Of a DNA stretch of 64,000 nucleotides, positions 16,681 through 27,400 are shown one piece after another. The position numbers and the translations under genes were made by a program. Origin of the DNA: Parachlamydiales bacterium (lineage in GTDB: Bacteria; Chlamydiota; Chlamydiia; Chlamydiales; JABDDJ01); the NCBI GenBank assembly GCA_041671045.1, contig JBAZCF010000008.1, positions 62,001 through 126,000 of the forward strand. The letters are read 5' to 3'. The notes beneath the pieces are model-generated. The model saw only the letters and a program-made list of their open reading frames with translations, did not search any database and had not been told where the DNA came from. Each line of letters opens with the position of its first letter. Within the stretch, counting starts at the first letter, position 1.

Positions 16681-17658
16681 ATGAACATGCTCCCCAAAGA
16701 TAAAAATGGCTGTCCCTTCCTCATCTTAGCACCTATGGAAGGAGTCGGCGACCGTTGTTTCCGCAAAGCTATGGCTTCCATCGGCGGATTTGACGAAGCT
16801 GTCACCGAATTTATGCGAGTTCCATGCAACGCTCATGTTAAAAGCCTGGCAAAGCAATACCAAGCAGCAGAAACTCTGCCTATTCCCTTGGCGGCACAAC
16901 TGATGGGGTCCGATCCGGATTTGATGGCAGATATGGCACGTGAAGTGGAAGTCCGCGGTGCTCCACGCATTGACTTGAACTGCGGCTGTCCATCCAACAC
17001 GGTTACCGGAAGGGGTGCGGGATCTAGCTTATTGAAAGATCCGGAACTTTTGCACACTATCGCAAAGTCTATGGTGAAAGCTGTCTCTGTTCCTGTAACG
17101 GTAAAGATGCGATCCGGTTTTGAGGATACCACCTTATTCAGAGAGAATTTAGCTGCTGCAGAAGAAAGCGGCATTGGATTTCTTACATTACATCCACGCA
17201 CAAAAGTGGAAGGCTACGGTCCACCAGCACGTTGGGATTTGATCGCAGAAGCAAAATCCCTATTAAAAATCCCCATTGTTGGAAATGGAGACATTTTAAC
17301 GACGGAAGATGCTGTAAGAATGTTAAAAGAAACCGCGTGTGATGCCCTGATGATAGGGAGAGGGAGTGTTATTAATCCCTTTATCTTCCATCAGGTACGA
17401 TCAAACTTTTCGGGTGCTTCTTTTACGCCTTCCTGGGACAGCATTGTAATGTATTTTGATGTCTATTTGAATGAGATCACCCCTGAGACTCCGGAGAAAG
17501 GAAAAGTCAACAAGATGAAGCAGCTGATGGGATTTCTATTTAAAGGATCCGAAACGCTCCTCTCTATGCGTCAAAGCATATTAACATCTGCATATCCCGA
17601 TGTTAATAGCTTTATGGAGTTTGCTTTGCCCTTACTACGTAAAGGCACAGCACTCTAA
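16681..17658 (+). CDS. tRNA-dihydrouridine synthase
   Basis: 325 residues from the ATG at 16681. The TIM-barrel FMN enzyme signature is clear: LILAPMEGVGD near the N-terminus, QLMGSDPDLMADMA, IDLNCGCPSNTVTGRGAGSSLL with the catalytic Cys, VTVKMRSGF, LTLHPRTKVEGYG and PIVGNGDILT followed by DALMIGRG. It reduces specific uridines in tRNA to dihydrouridine. The family resembles the DusC branch more than DusB, but I would not assign the target position. The open frame continues upstream to 16588, but that part covers the aceA terminator and is not conserved. Its stop faces the convergent RNB nuclease gene seven bases away. Confidence 0.92.
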   Translation: MNMLPKDKNGCPFLILAPMEGVGDRCFRKAMASIGGFDEAVTEFMRVPCNAHVKSLAKQYQAAETLPIPLAAQLMGSDPDLMADMAREVEVRGAPRIDLNCGCPSNTVTGRGAGSSLLKDPELLHTIAKSMVKAVSVPVTVKMRSGFEDTTLFRENLAAAEESGIGFLTLHPRTKVEGYGPPARWDLIAEAKSLLKIPIVGNGDILTTEDAVRMLKETACDALMIGRGSVINPFIFHQVRSNFSGASFTPSWDSIVMYFDVYLNEITPETPEKGKVNKMKQLMGFLFKGSETLLSMRQSILTSAYPDVNSFMEFALPLLRKGTAL

Positions 17659-17665
17659 ACCAATC

Positions 17666-19138
17666 TTACGCTCTGATAAAGTCGATATATCCGAAGAACA
17701 CGTCTGTATGTACCAGTTTTACTCTAAGCTTGTCCCCTACATCCAGGCCTTTTGTTCCTCTGACGAGCTTTCCTTCAATCGGTGGATTAGACAGACGCAC
17801 CCATGTTCCCCTTTCACTTGCTCCCGTAACAATTGCGGGGAATTCTTTTCCTATCATGCTTGAGAGATAAAGCGCTGCGGCAGACTTCATCATTTTCCGC
17901 TCTACCTTATTGGAATCATTCTCTTTCTGCGTACACTGTGCAGCAATATCCATAAGCTCATCTTTAGTATAAGGGAGCTCTTCTCCAAAAAAATGACTTT
18001 TTAGTAGACGCTGCATGACTACATCCGGAAAACGCCGATTAGGTGCTGTGGTATGTGCATAGATGATCAAGGCTAAATCGAAGTGTCCCGGAGATTCTTC
18101 ATTAGGAAACCCGGCATAATATTCTCCTTTTCCAATCAGTTTTATGAGTGCTAAAGATAGTTCAGGAAAGTTATCTGCGTTTTCTTGGCTTTGTTTAAGC
18201 AGGAATAGCCGCAATGCCTTCGAGTCTGGTTCGGGAGGCAAGTCTGTTCCATATTCCTTAACTAATTGTACTATTCTGTCCCATCTATCAGGTGTTCTTA
18301 CTATACGTCTTAATGTGGGGAGGCCTTTGTCTATCAAGAAGTTTGTCACAGCTACATTCGCTGAGATCATAAAATTCTCGATTAACTTATGCGCACGGTT
18401 GTGTTCAGCTGTTTTAACATCGACAACTTTTGAATTCACGATGATAGGTTTTAACTCTGAGCTTGCAAATGTCAATGCCCCTTCTTGATCGCGAAAGGCT
18501 TGAATGCGTTGCGCAAGCATATCCTGTAATATAATTTGCTCTTTGATACCTTTCATTTGCATGAATGTATCCGGTAGGGACTTCCCGTTTTCAATGAAAT
18601 CCCCCACAAAGCTATATGCCATCTTGGCATAGTTATGGACCCAGGCTAAATGGATGTTTTGGGGAATAAACTCCCCTGATTTATCAACAAAAATTTCTAC
18701 GACAACTGCACAACGATCCACGTCAGGATTAAGGGAGGTAAGATTGGTGGATAATTTAGGATCCAACATAGGAAAGATTTTTTCCGGTGTATAAACCGAC
18801 GTCGTATTATTGTAAGCGTACGCATCTGAAGCTGAACCTTTTTTTACTAAAGCGTCCACATCAGCGACTGCAATATAGATCATTTCCTTACCGTCAGGAG
18901 CAATCTCGGCATATGTCAACTGATCTAAATCTTTGGAGTCGTCATTGTCGATAGATATCCAAAGTTTTTCACGCATATCTTTAAAAGAAGGAATAGGGGG
19001 CGGATTTGCAGGTGCGTTGATTGCAGCGACTTCAGCCTGCACCTCTGGGGGGAAATCAGCAAAAAATCCTCGTTCCAACATTGCCGTTTTGGCCAGTTCG
19101 GCTAAATCCACGTCTATATTCTCTGCACCGTTCTTCAT
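17666..19138 (-). CDS. RNB-domain 3'-5' exoribonuclease, short form
   Basis: 490 residues, shorter than RNase II or RNase R because the N-terminal cold-shock domains are not evident. The RNB active site is SIDNDDSKDLDQ near residue 60. Three metal-binding Asp residues are in place, but the fourth position, Asp in E. coli RNase II, is Gln here, as in some short RNB subfamilies I recall. Further family stretches are AVADVDALVKKGS, SVYTPEKIFPMLDPKLS and TTAPNRRFPDVVMQRLL. The C-terminus looks like a small S1-type barrel (VTGASERGTWVRLSNPP). GGAG six bases upstream supports the ATG at 19138. Confidence 0.85.
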   Translation of the reverse strand: MKNGAENIDVDLAELAKTAMLERGFFADFPPEVQAEVAAINAPANPPPIPSFKDMREKLWISIDNDDSKDLDQLTYAEIAPDGKEMIYIAVADVDALVKKGSASDAYAYNNTTSVYTPEKIFPMLDPKLSTNLTSLNPDVDRCAVVVEIFVDKSGEFIPQNIHLAWVHNYAKMAYSFVGDFIENGKSLPDTFMQMKGIKEQIILQDMLAQRIQAFRDQEGALTFASSELKPIIVNSKVVDVKTAEHNRAHKLIENFMISANVAVTNFLIDKGLPTLRRIVRTPDRWDRIVQLVKEYGTDLPPEPDSKALRLFLLKQSQENADNFPELSLALIKLIGKGEYYAGFPNEESPGHFDLALIIYAHTTAPNRRFPDVVMQRLLKSHFFGEELPYTKDELMDIAAQCTQKENDSNKVERKMMKSAAALYLSSMIGKEFPAIVTGASERGTWVRLSNPPIEGKLVRGTKGLDVGDKLRVKLVHTDVFFGYIDFIRA

Positions 19139-19312
19139 GAATCACTCCTGTCGAAAAGGCGCATCATAGTGGCAATGCTCTATTTTAAAAAATATAAATG
19201 ACAAATAATCCCCTATTTTTATGGCACATGCTTTGTGTGGAAATCATTCTAAATTTGATGTTTTTTTCATTAGAATCACTTACTTTAAAATAAAAACAAT
19301 GTACCCCTCCCT

Positions 19313-20281
19313 ATGAAAAATATATTCACTGAACAAGCCGGCATCCAATATCCTTTGATATGTGGAGCAATGTATCCCTGCAGCAATCCTGAACTTGTGG
19401 CAGCCGTAAGCGAAGCTGGGGGATTAGGCATTGTCCAGCCCATTTCATTAGTGTATGTCCACGGAAAAGACTTGCGTGAAGGCTTAAAATATATCCGTAC
19501 CCTAACCCAAAAGCCTTTCGGGATGAACATCCTCGTCGAGAAATCGTCGGCTACTTACGAGAAGCGCATGCAGCAATGGTTAGATATTGCCTTAGAAGAA
19601 GGATGCCGATTTTTTATTACGGCTTTAGGAAACCCCAAATGGGTTGTCGATAGGGTCCATCAAGCAGGAGGTTATGTCTACCACGATGTGACGGAACGTA
19701 AATGGGCCTTAAAAGCTTTGGAAAGTAATGTCGATGGACTGATCTGTGTCAATAATAGAGCCGGTGGTCATGCAGGCAAGCTATCCCCCCAAGAGCTAAT
19801 CAACGACTTAAAAGATTTGGGTAAACCCCTTATCTGTGCAGGGGGTGTGGGAGATAGGCAAACCTATCAAGCAGCCTTAGCACAAGGATATGCAGGTGTC
19901 CAGATGGGGACACGTTTCATCGCCACCTATGAATGTGCAGAAAAAGATAACTACAAAGAAGCGATTATTAAAGCAAATGAAGATGACATCGTTTTGACGG
20001 AACGTGTGACGGGTATTCCGCTTTCGGTGATTAAAACTCCTTACGTGGAGAAAATGGGTGTTAAGATCAATCCTGTCGAAAGATGGCTTTTACAAAACCG
20101 CTGGACAAAGCCCTGGATGAGGATCTGGTATGCTTTGACATCAGGCAGACGCTTCAAACAGATTACTTTGCATGGTGGATCATCAAAAGATTATTGGCAG
20201 GCGGGAAAAAGCGTGGCCGGCATACATCAGATAGAGCATGCCGGCACACTGGTTAAGGAATTTAATCTTGAGAAGCCGTAG
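19313..20281 (+). CDS. Nitronate monooxygenase-like flavoprotein
   Basis: 322 residues of the NMO/FabK-type FMN TIM barrel. Visible family features are PLICGAMYPCSNPELVAAVS and EAGGLGIVQP near the N-terminus, GLICVNNRAGGHAGKLSP with the conserved His-Ala-Gly, PLICAGGVGDRQTYQAALAQ and GYAGVQMGTRFIAT, which bind the FMN phosphate. It could oxidise nitronates or act as an enoyl-ACP-type reductase. The His in NNRAGGHAG is shared by both groups, and no fatty-acid genes adjoin, so the substrate is left open. No clear ribosome binding site is seen. Its last 20 bases overlap the end of the convergent gene. Confidence 0.8.
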   Translation: MKNIFTEQAGIQYPLICGAMYPCSNPELVAAVSEAGGLGIVQPISLVYVHGKDLREGLKYIRTLTQKPFGMNILVEKSSATYEKRMQQWLDIALEEGCRFFITALGNPKWVVDRVHQAGGYVYHDVTERKWALKALESNVDGLICVNNRAGGHAGKLSPQELINDLKDLGKPLICAGGVGDRQTYQAALAQGYAGVQMGTRFIATYECAEKDNYKEAIIKANEDDIVLTERVTGIPLSVIKTPYVEKMGVKINPVERWLLQNRWTKPWMRIWYALTSGRRFKQITLHGGSSKDYWQAGKSVAGIHQIEHAGTLVKEFNLEKP

Positions 20282-21704
20282 GCTTCAGGGTTACCTTAAA
20301 GATTAACGGAGAGGCTGTGGAGTCTGTCGAGCTCGTTGTATTTGGCAATGTGCTTGCAATACCACCTACAATATATCCAACTACAGTAGGATATTTGATC
20401 TTATCTAGATCGATCACACCATTTTTGTATTTTTCCAGTCCATCTGCAGGAATAAAGTTAGCACCGGCACCAAATAGCAGCTGGTTCCCTGGATTAGATC
20501 CGGCGGAGATAACGACAGGATATTCTGCGTCCATAAGAAACTGGTTAATATTTCCTCTCTTATCAAACTGGATAGTTGTTATCTGGTTGATGAAAGGGAT
20601 TTCGTCATCTGTAGTAAAAGCTCCATTATTGAAGTAGCCATAACTTAATCCACCAAACAATGAGATGAACATATTTCCGGTTTTCTCAGAAAATGTACCC
20701 AGAACCGGGCAGTTATAGTTATTCATGCCTTGTTTAAATGTCCCTGGATTACTTGGATTATACATAGATGGCCACCCTTTGGTCGTTATATATACCGGTA
20801 CAGTCCAGATTCCTCCGGATTCTGTAAAAACACCCGATAAAGCCAAGTAAGCGGGTAATGGCAGGCCGAGTTGGGATTGCATGATAGGTACGACGTTCAA
20901 GTCACGGCGGCGATAGAAAGCATTAGGGCCTTGCTGGGGTGAGGGGCTTAAAACCTTAACTGAAAGGGTCTCGCCATCGTCCTTAATTTTAAAGCGTCTG
21001 ACTTGTTCAGAATAGATGCCATTCTGTCCGGGGGTATAGAACGTGAAGTAATTCTGTCCAAATATCAATAGGGTCAAGCCTTTAAGTGAACGAGACATAT
21101 AACCGCCGGTCACCTGGAATACCGGATCCCGCAACTGGCGAATATTTTGGACAGCGGATTTTCCTTGCCCGGTCGTTGTCACCCATTGGATCATTCCGGG
21201 AATATCAATTGCTGTGAGTACAGGTTTAGTATCGAATAATCCTGTCGCTGTATTCACACCGTAACCACCGGTCATGTATAGCGTTTTCTTATGCTGGTAA
21301 AATTGGGCGCTAGTTACTGAAAGGATATCCACCTGTTCTTGAGTAAGTCCTGAACTAGGGTCATTTAATGATTTTGAGAAAACAGCCCCCGTTTCAACGT
21401 CTACAACATAGACTGTAGTGTTTTGAAGTGAGGGAGGAAAATTATTGTTATCATTGTTGAAGTTATGCAGGCCATTTACCCTTCCGGCCAATAGGAGCCA
21501 TTTTCCTTTATAGGAGGCTCTCACGAAAGATTGAATTCCGCTGGGTAAAGAAAAGTCCAGTTGCTCAACATCTAAAAAAAATGGAACGAAATATTGCGGA
21601 GTTATTGGACTTACGTCCGGCGTTTGGTTTGCACTTTGCAATGGCGCAAGCCCTCCCATAAAAACGCAAGCGGCTGTTAATAAATATCTTGCAAATCTAA
21701 GCAT
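20262..21704 (-). CDS. Secreted hypothetical protein, probable beta-rich repeat protein
   Basis: 480 residues with a signal peptide (MLRFARYLLTAACVFMGGLA, cleavage probably after ...LQSA) and a GAGGAG site before the ATG. The mature part is rich in Gly, Asn, Ser, Thr, Phe and Tyr. It alternates short strands such as KWLLLAGRVNGLHNF, TLYMTGGYGVNTATG and LTLLIFGQNYFTFYTPG. These Gly-Gly strand turns recall beta-propeller (kelch-like) proteins, though I cannot count blades with certainty. It is probably periplasmic or surface-exposed. It is divergent from the RND efflux operon and overlaps the convergent gene by 20 bases at its end. I do not recognise a named family. Confidence 0.7.
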   Translation of the reverse strand: MLRFARYLLTAACVFMGGLAPLQSANQTPDVSPITPQYFVPFFLDVEQLDFSLPSGIQSFVRASYKGKWLLLAGRVNGLHNFNNDNNNFPPSLQNTTVYVVDVETGAVFSKSLNDPSSGLTQEQVDILSVTSAQFYQHKKTLYMTGGYGVNTATGLFDTKPVLTAIDIPGMIQWVTTTGQGKSAVQNIRQLRDPVFQVTGGYMSRSLKGLTLLIFGQNYFTFYTPGQNGIYSEQVRRFKIKDDGETLSVKVLSPSPQQGPNAFYRRRDLNVVPIMQSQLGLPLPAYLALSGVFTESGGIWTVPVYITTKGWPSMYNPSNPGTFKQGMNNYNCPVLGTFSEKTGNMFISLFGGLSYGYFNNGAFTTDDEIPFINQITTIQFDKRGNINQFLMDAEYPVVISAGSNPGNQLLFGAGANFIPADGLEKYKNGVIDLDKIKYPTVVGYIVGGIASTLPNTTSSTDSTASPLIFKVTLKPTASQD

Positions 21705-21797
21705 TTTTGATTCTCCTCTTTTTTTCCAACGGGATCATATTGTATAAAAATTATTTGTCAAATCCTCTAAAATAAAAATTTAATTAAGGTATTCTTT

Positions 21798-23342
21798 GTG
21801 CGCCATTTGCTAATCATTATTTTATGCACATGCCTTGCAGCGTGTTCAAAGTACTACTATGATCCTAGTGTATCTGGACAGGCAACTAACTCACCTGCGG
21901 AGGAATGGAAACCTGTCTGCAGCGAATGGTACTGCCCACGCCTGCCGCAACCAGCTGCAGTGAAAATTCCTGATTCAGCCGAAGAACTTGACCTTATAGG
22001 ATTGCTGGATGTGGCATTGCAGAATCACCCTGCGACAAAACAAGCATGGGAACTATCCCGTGCACAAGCTTATGGCGTGGAAGCTGTCCGCAGTGAATAT
22101 TATCCAAGTGTAGATGGCTCATTTATCTTCAACTACGTAGATAGATCCGGCGGCAGCCGGTCTAGCAACGCTTTGCCGCAAAATCAGACGGACGGCGATG
22201 CTTCTTCCCAGATTATCAACAACGCAGGAGACTCCAGTTTATCGACGACAGCGACAACGCGGACTAAAACTTATATTCAATCCTTTGTTAAAGAAATAAC
22301 TATCTCGTATCTCCTGCTCGACTTTGGCGGTAGGCGTGCTGCGGTAGAATCGGCCAAACAGGTGTTAAACGCCTTGAATTGGAATCAAAACCGTGTCGTG
22401 CAAACGCTGATTGTCAATGTTCTTCAGTCCTATTATGCCTATATCGGAGCAAAAGAACTTGTTGTGGCAAAGCTTGAGGATTTAAAAAATGCAGACGCAG
22501 CTTTAGAGGCTGCTCAGGTAAGGTTTGAATCGGGGCTGGCTACAAAACTCGATGTTCTACAGGCTTCTGCAAGTAGAGAGAATGTACTTTTAGGACTTGC
22601 TACAGCACGAGGACAGGTAAATATCCAATTAGGTGCGCTAGCAACTGCGTTGGGTGTCCCCCCTGATTCTGTCATCAAGACTAAAGAACTCCCTGAAATA
22701 TTCCCTTCGGAGCAGATCACGACTAGCGTAAATGAACTAATGGAAATAGCGAAAACTGCGAGGCCGGATTTAGCATCCGCCTATGCTTCCTTTTTGCAGT
22801 CTAAAGAGCAAGTCATAGCAGCATATTCGGCAGGTATGCCCACCTTAACCGCCAGTTCACTTTTGCAAAGGACAAACTATCCAAACCAGTCTTTCAATAA
22901 TGGCCACTATTATTCCGCCACTCTTGCGCTTTCAGGGCCTATATTTGACGGATTCTTCTACCGCAATCAATTCCGCCAAGCCCAAGAGAACGCGTTGGCT
23001 AATAAAGCTTATTTCGAGTATCAAGAATCGTTAGCGCTGCTTGATGTTATTACGAGCTATTATAACTTCACTACATCGCAAGAAAACCTTAAATATACCG
23101 AAGATTATTTGAAATTTGCACAGCAGGCATATGATTTATCGTTGGAATTCTATCGCGTAGGGACCGGTACATTTACTGATCTTCTTAATTCTCAAGCCTT
23201 ACTTTCCGATGCACGGGCGCAAAGGATCCAAGCCCGGACAGGCTGGGCAACGTCACTCTTTAACATAGGGTATGCGACAGGAACGCTTAACATCAATTTT
23301 ATCAATTACGAAATGGCAGGACCGGAGACATTATGCGATTAA
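21798..23342 (+). CDS. TolC-family outer-membrane efflux protein (RND system)
   Basis: 514 residues starting at a GTG with AAGG nine bases upstream. The N-terminus is a lipoprotein signal (MRHLLIIILCTCLAAC, lipobox LAAC). The rest has the two repeated halves of the TolC barrel-tunnel family: DVALQNHPATKQAWELSRAQ and VRSEYYPSVDGSFIF in the first, ARPDLASAYASFLQSKEQVIAAYS, ALSGPIFDGFFYRNQF and SYYNFTTSQENL in the second. It forms the outer-membrane duct for the adaptor and pump encoded downstream. The adaptor gene overlaps its last ten bases, so all three are one operon. Confidence 0.92.
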   Translation: MRHLLIIILCTCLAACSKYYYDPSVSGQATNSPAEEWKPVCSEWYCPRLPQPAAVKIPDSAEELDLIGLLDVALQNHPATKQAWELSRAQAYGVEAVRSEYYPSVDGSFIFNYVDRSGGSRSSNALPQNQTDGDASSQIINNAGDSSLSTTATTRTKTYIQSFVKEITISYLLLDFGGRRAAVESAKQVLNALNWNQNRVVQTLIVNVLQSYYAYIGAKELVVAKLEDLKNADAALEAAQVRFESGLATKLDVLQASASRENVLLGLATARGQVNIQLGALATALGVPPDSVIKTKELPEIFPSEQITTSVNELMEIAKTARPDLASAYASFLQSKEQVIAAYSAGMPTLTASSLLQRTNYPNQSFNNGHYYSATLALSGPIFDGFFYRNQFRQAQENALANKAYFEYQESLALLDVITSYYNFTTSQENLKYTEDYLKFAQQAYDLSLEFYRVGTGTFTDLLNSQALLSDARAQRIQARTGWATSLFNIGYATGTLNINFINYEMAGPETLCD

Positions 23343-24439
23343 GATGGCTTTGTGGTGTGTTATTGCTAATCTTGTGCAGTTGTGAAAAAAAACAGCATGT
23401 TATCGTGGTACCTCCCGTCAATGTGGAAGTATGCGAAGTCTCGGTCAGGGACTTCACTCTAACAGTAGAAGCTATAGGAAATGTTTATGAAAATGCCATT
23501 GTGCAGATACGTCCGCAGGTTCAAGGGATCTTACTTAGGAAATATTTTGAAGAAGGGCAGTTTGTAAAAGAGGGCGATCTTCTCTATGAGATTGATCCCA
23601 GGCCCTATCAAGCTATCCTTGACCAAGCTAAAGCAGCCTTATTGAAAGATGAGTCCACGTTAGAATTGGCAAAAATAACTCTTAAGCGTAATGAAGAACT
23701 TATTAAAAAAGATTTTATCTCCAAGTTAACGTGGGAACAGTATCAAAGCAATGTGATGACAGCCCAAGCTCAGGTTGAGATAGATAAAGCTGCCATTGTC
23801 AGTGCGGAAATCAACCTGGACTACTGTAAGATCTATGCACCACTAACAGGAAAATTAAGTTCTTACAATATCTTTCCCGGCAATCTCGTCTATATCAATG
23901 ATCCTAACGCTTTGATAGAAATACGGCAGCTTTCTCCTGTGCGGATTCAATTTGCTATTCCACAAGTGTATTTTCAGGAGCTACATCAAATCCAACCTGA
24001 CCACAATCTCACTTTTGAAGCAATCCTCCCTTACAAGACCAACCCGCCGATTACAGGTAAAATCTATTTTGTCGATAACCATGTTGATCTGCAATCTGGC
24101 ACTATCATCATAAAAGGACTCATACAGAATGAAGACCTTGTTTTATGGCCCGGAGAATATGTGACAGTTAAAGTATTTCTAAAAACTATCAAAAATGCTT
24201 TGACCATACCCTCAGCAGCAGTACAAGTCGGTCAAAAGGGATCATATGTCTATATCGTAAATCCTGACATGACCGCGACAACTAGAAATATTACGACTGG
24301 GCAAAAAGACAAGGGGGATTTCCTTGTCCTTTCAGGACTTAAAAAAGGGGAAAAAATAGTCATCAATGGGCAACTGAACTTAAAAGAGGGTTCTAAAGTC
24401 AATATCGCCCCTAAAGCAGTAAAGGAACCTTTGAAATGA
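23333..24439 (+). CDS. RND efflux periplasmic adaptor (membrane fusion protein)
   Basis: 368 residues. A lipoprotein signal (MRLRWLCGVLLLILCSC) anchors it in the inner membrane. The adaptor domains follow in order: barrel-sandwich half-motifs (VQIRPQVQGILLRKYFEEGQ and EGDLLYEIDPRPYQAILDQA), an alpha-hairpin at about 100-150, the second half of the lipoyl motif (CKIYAPLTGKLSSY) and a beta-barrel ending PSAAVQVGQKGSYVYIV. It couples the inner-membrane pump to the TolC-like duct. It overlaps the preceding gene by ten bases and the next by four (ATGA). Confidence 0.93.
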   Translation: MRLRWLCGVLLLILCSCEKKQHVIVVPPVNVEVCEVSVRDFTLTVEAIGNVYENAIVQIRPQVQGILLRKYFEEGQFVKEGDLLYEIDPRPYQAILDQAKAALLKDESTLELAKITLKRNEELIKKDFISKLTWEQYQSNVMTAQAQVEIDKAAIVSAEINLDYCKIYAPLTGKLSSYNIFPGNLVYINDPNALIEIRQLSPVRIQFAIPQVYFQELHQIQPDHNLTFEAILPYKTNPPITGKIYFVDNHVDLQSGTIIIKGLIQNEDLVLWPGEYVTVKVFLKTIKNALTIPSAAVQVGQKGSYVYIVNPDMTATTRNITTGQKDKGDFLVLSGLKKGEKIVINGQLNLKEGSKVNIAPKAVKEPLK

Positions 24440-27400
24440 ACCTTTCGGCACCGTTCATCAAAAGACCTATTATGACTATCCTGCTGATGATCTCCCTTAT
24501 CACGGTGGGCGTCTATAGCTATATTAAATTACCTGTCAGCAATCTGCCTGATGTCTCTTATCCCGTTATCAACGTGACGGCCGCCTACCCCGGTGCTGAC
24601 CCCAGCACAATGGCTAATAATGTTGCCAGCCCTTTAGAAAGAGAATTTCTAACAATCTCCGGCCTGAACAGTGTGACGTCTACTAACACTTTGGGCAATT
24701 CCAATCTTGTTTTACGCTTCGATCTTGAAAAAAATATCGATAGTGCGGCCCTGGATGTTCAAGCAGCCATTTCTAGGGCAGCAAGGAACCTCCCGCCAGA
24801 TCTGCCCAGCGCCCCGACTTACCGCAAAGTTAACCCTGCACAAACACCTATCCTTTTTCTTGCCCTAACCTCCGACACTATGCCTCTGAATAAAATGTAT
24901 GATTACGGCAATTCCTATATCGGCCAAAGCTTGTCTAAGATTTCCGGTGTAGCACAAGTTAACGTGGGGGGATCTCCTTATGCGGTACGGGTACAGGTAG
25001 ACCCCGGCAAAATTGCTATGCTGGGTTTGACATTGCAAGACCTGTCAGAAGCACTTGTTGCAGGCAACCCCTATTTACCATCAGGCTATTTAGATAATGA
25101 AGTACTTTCTTCTACTATCATTGCTAATGGACAAATATTAAACGCAGAGGGCTATAACGAACTTATCGCTGCCTACCCGAACAACTCTCCTGTACGTTTC
25201 AAAGATATTGGAAACGCGATAGACAGCCTGCAAAACTACCGCTTCCTCCTGCGCTACATCACGAAAGATACCAATAAACCCACTGTCATCCTATCTATTC
25301 TCCCGGAACCTGGCGCAAATACGGTAGAAATTACCAATGATGTCTTCAAAGCACTGCAGCCTATCTTACAGAATCTTCCTTCAGACCTACATCTGGAGGT
25401 TGTACGTGACAAATCGATATCGATCAGGGCCTCTATCGATGAGGTGCAGTTTACATTAATACTTGCGTTCTTCCTTGTGATCCTGATTATTTATATCTAC
25501 TTAGGCAGCATCAGAGATACCCTCATCCCCGCGCTTGTGCTTCCCATATCAGTAATCAGCACCTTCGCTATCATGTATGCGCTGGGCTATAGCATGAACA
25601 ACCTTTCATTGCTGGCACTGATTCTAGCGATAGGCTTCATCATCGATGATGCTATTGTTGTTATTGAAAATATCGTGCGCCATGTGGAAATGGGGGAAAA
25701 CCCTTGGGTCGCTTCGTTAGAAGGTGCCCAACAAATCAGCTTCACCATTCTTTCAATGACTCTTTCACTAATCGCTGTTTTCCTTCCGCTTATCTTCATG
25801 CCGGGGTTATTAGGTCGGATTTTAGCAGAATTTGCCATCACATTGACAGCTATCACACTTATTTCCGGAGCGATTTCTATCACTTTGACTCCGATGGTGT
25901 GCAGTTTGCTTATTACTCCCCAAAAAGAAGAGAAGAAGGGCTATGCCCGTTTTTCGCATAAACTGAACGATGCGTTCTTAAGGGTCTATAAACCTGCGTT
26001 ATTGTGGACACTGAAACACCGCTACGTAGCCCTTATTGTCATGCTAATAAGTCTAGTTGCGAGCGTATTCTTCATAGTAAAACTTCCCAAAGATTTTATC
26101 CCTAATGATGATGAAGGTTTTTTTATCGCCTTTACCCAGGCTGCTGAAGGCACCTCTTACGAAAGAATGAAGCAGTATCAAGAACAAGTGAATACTATCT
26201 TCTCTGCCAACCCAGCCATAGATAAATTCATTTCCTATGCAGCCAATCAGCAATTCCGCAATGGGGTCCTGTATGCCAATCTAGTCCCGCGCGCCCAACG
26301 TAAAGCAGTTCTAGAAGTCATAGGGGAACTTCAGAAGGAAACTGCAAAAATTCCCGGCTTGAATGTCTTCTATAAAAATATCCCTATGATTGACCTCTCC
26401 ATTGGATCCGTGGTTAAGGGGTCTTATCAATTTGCTCTACAAAGTTTAGTACCGGAAAATCTGTATCAGCCTGCGGAACAATATATTAATGAAATCAAGA
26501 AAATCCCTGGAATTGTAGGTGTTAACAGTGATTTGGAAATCAAATCCCCACAGCTATTTGTGGATATATTGAGGGATCAAGCCTCGTCTCTGGGTGTTTC
26601 CGCCTTAGATATTGAAAGAACCTTAGCGCTTGCTTATGCGGGCGGCAGAGTATCACGCATCAACAGCCCTATTAACCAATATGATATCATCCTTGAACTG
26701 CTTCCCGAATTTCAAAAAAACCCCTCTGCACTAGGTGATATCTATGTACGGTCTTCACTTTCATCAAAAGTGGTCCCCCTAAATGCTGTGTCCAAATGGC
26801 ATGAAGGTCTAGGACTTGCCAGCGTAAACCATACAGACCAATTTCCCTCCGTTACCATAGCCTTTAGCATAGCTCCAGGCTTTACCTTAGATGGCGTCCT
26901 CGAAAAACTGAAAGCGTATGCGAAGGAACTCCTGCCTAAAGAAGTGACAGGAACAGTCTTAGGAGCTGCGCAAGCTTTTGAGGAATCTGTCAACGGTTCA
27001 GCCATTCTGCTTATCTTAACTGTGTTCGCTATCTATGTAATCCTTGGCATTCTTTATGAAAGTTTTATCCATCCATTAACGATTTTATCCACCCTGCCTC
27101 CAGCGGTCATTGGTGGTCTTTTAGTTCTTTACCTATTTAACATTCCCCTTTCTCTCTATTCTTTCTTAGGGATCATCCTCCTTATTGGTATTGTAAAGAA
27201 AAACGGCATCATGATTGTTGACTTTGCATTGGAAAATGTGCGGCTGCATGGGGACTCACCGGAAAAATCTATTTATGATGCCTGTGTCGTACGTTTCCGA
27301 CCTATCATGATGACAACACTGACAGCGATCATGGGTGCAATTCCTATTGCCTTGGGAACAGGAACAGGTGCAGAAGCGCGCCGTCCATTAGGCCTGGTCA

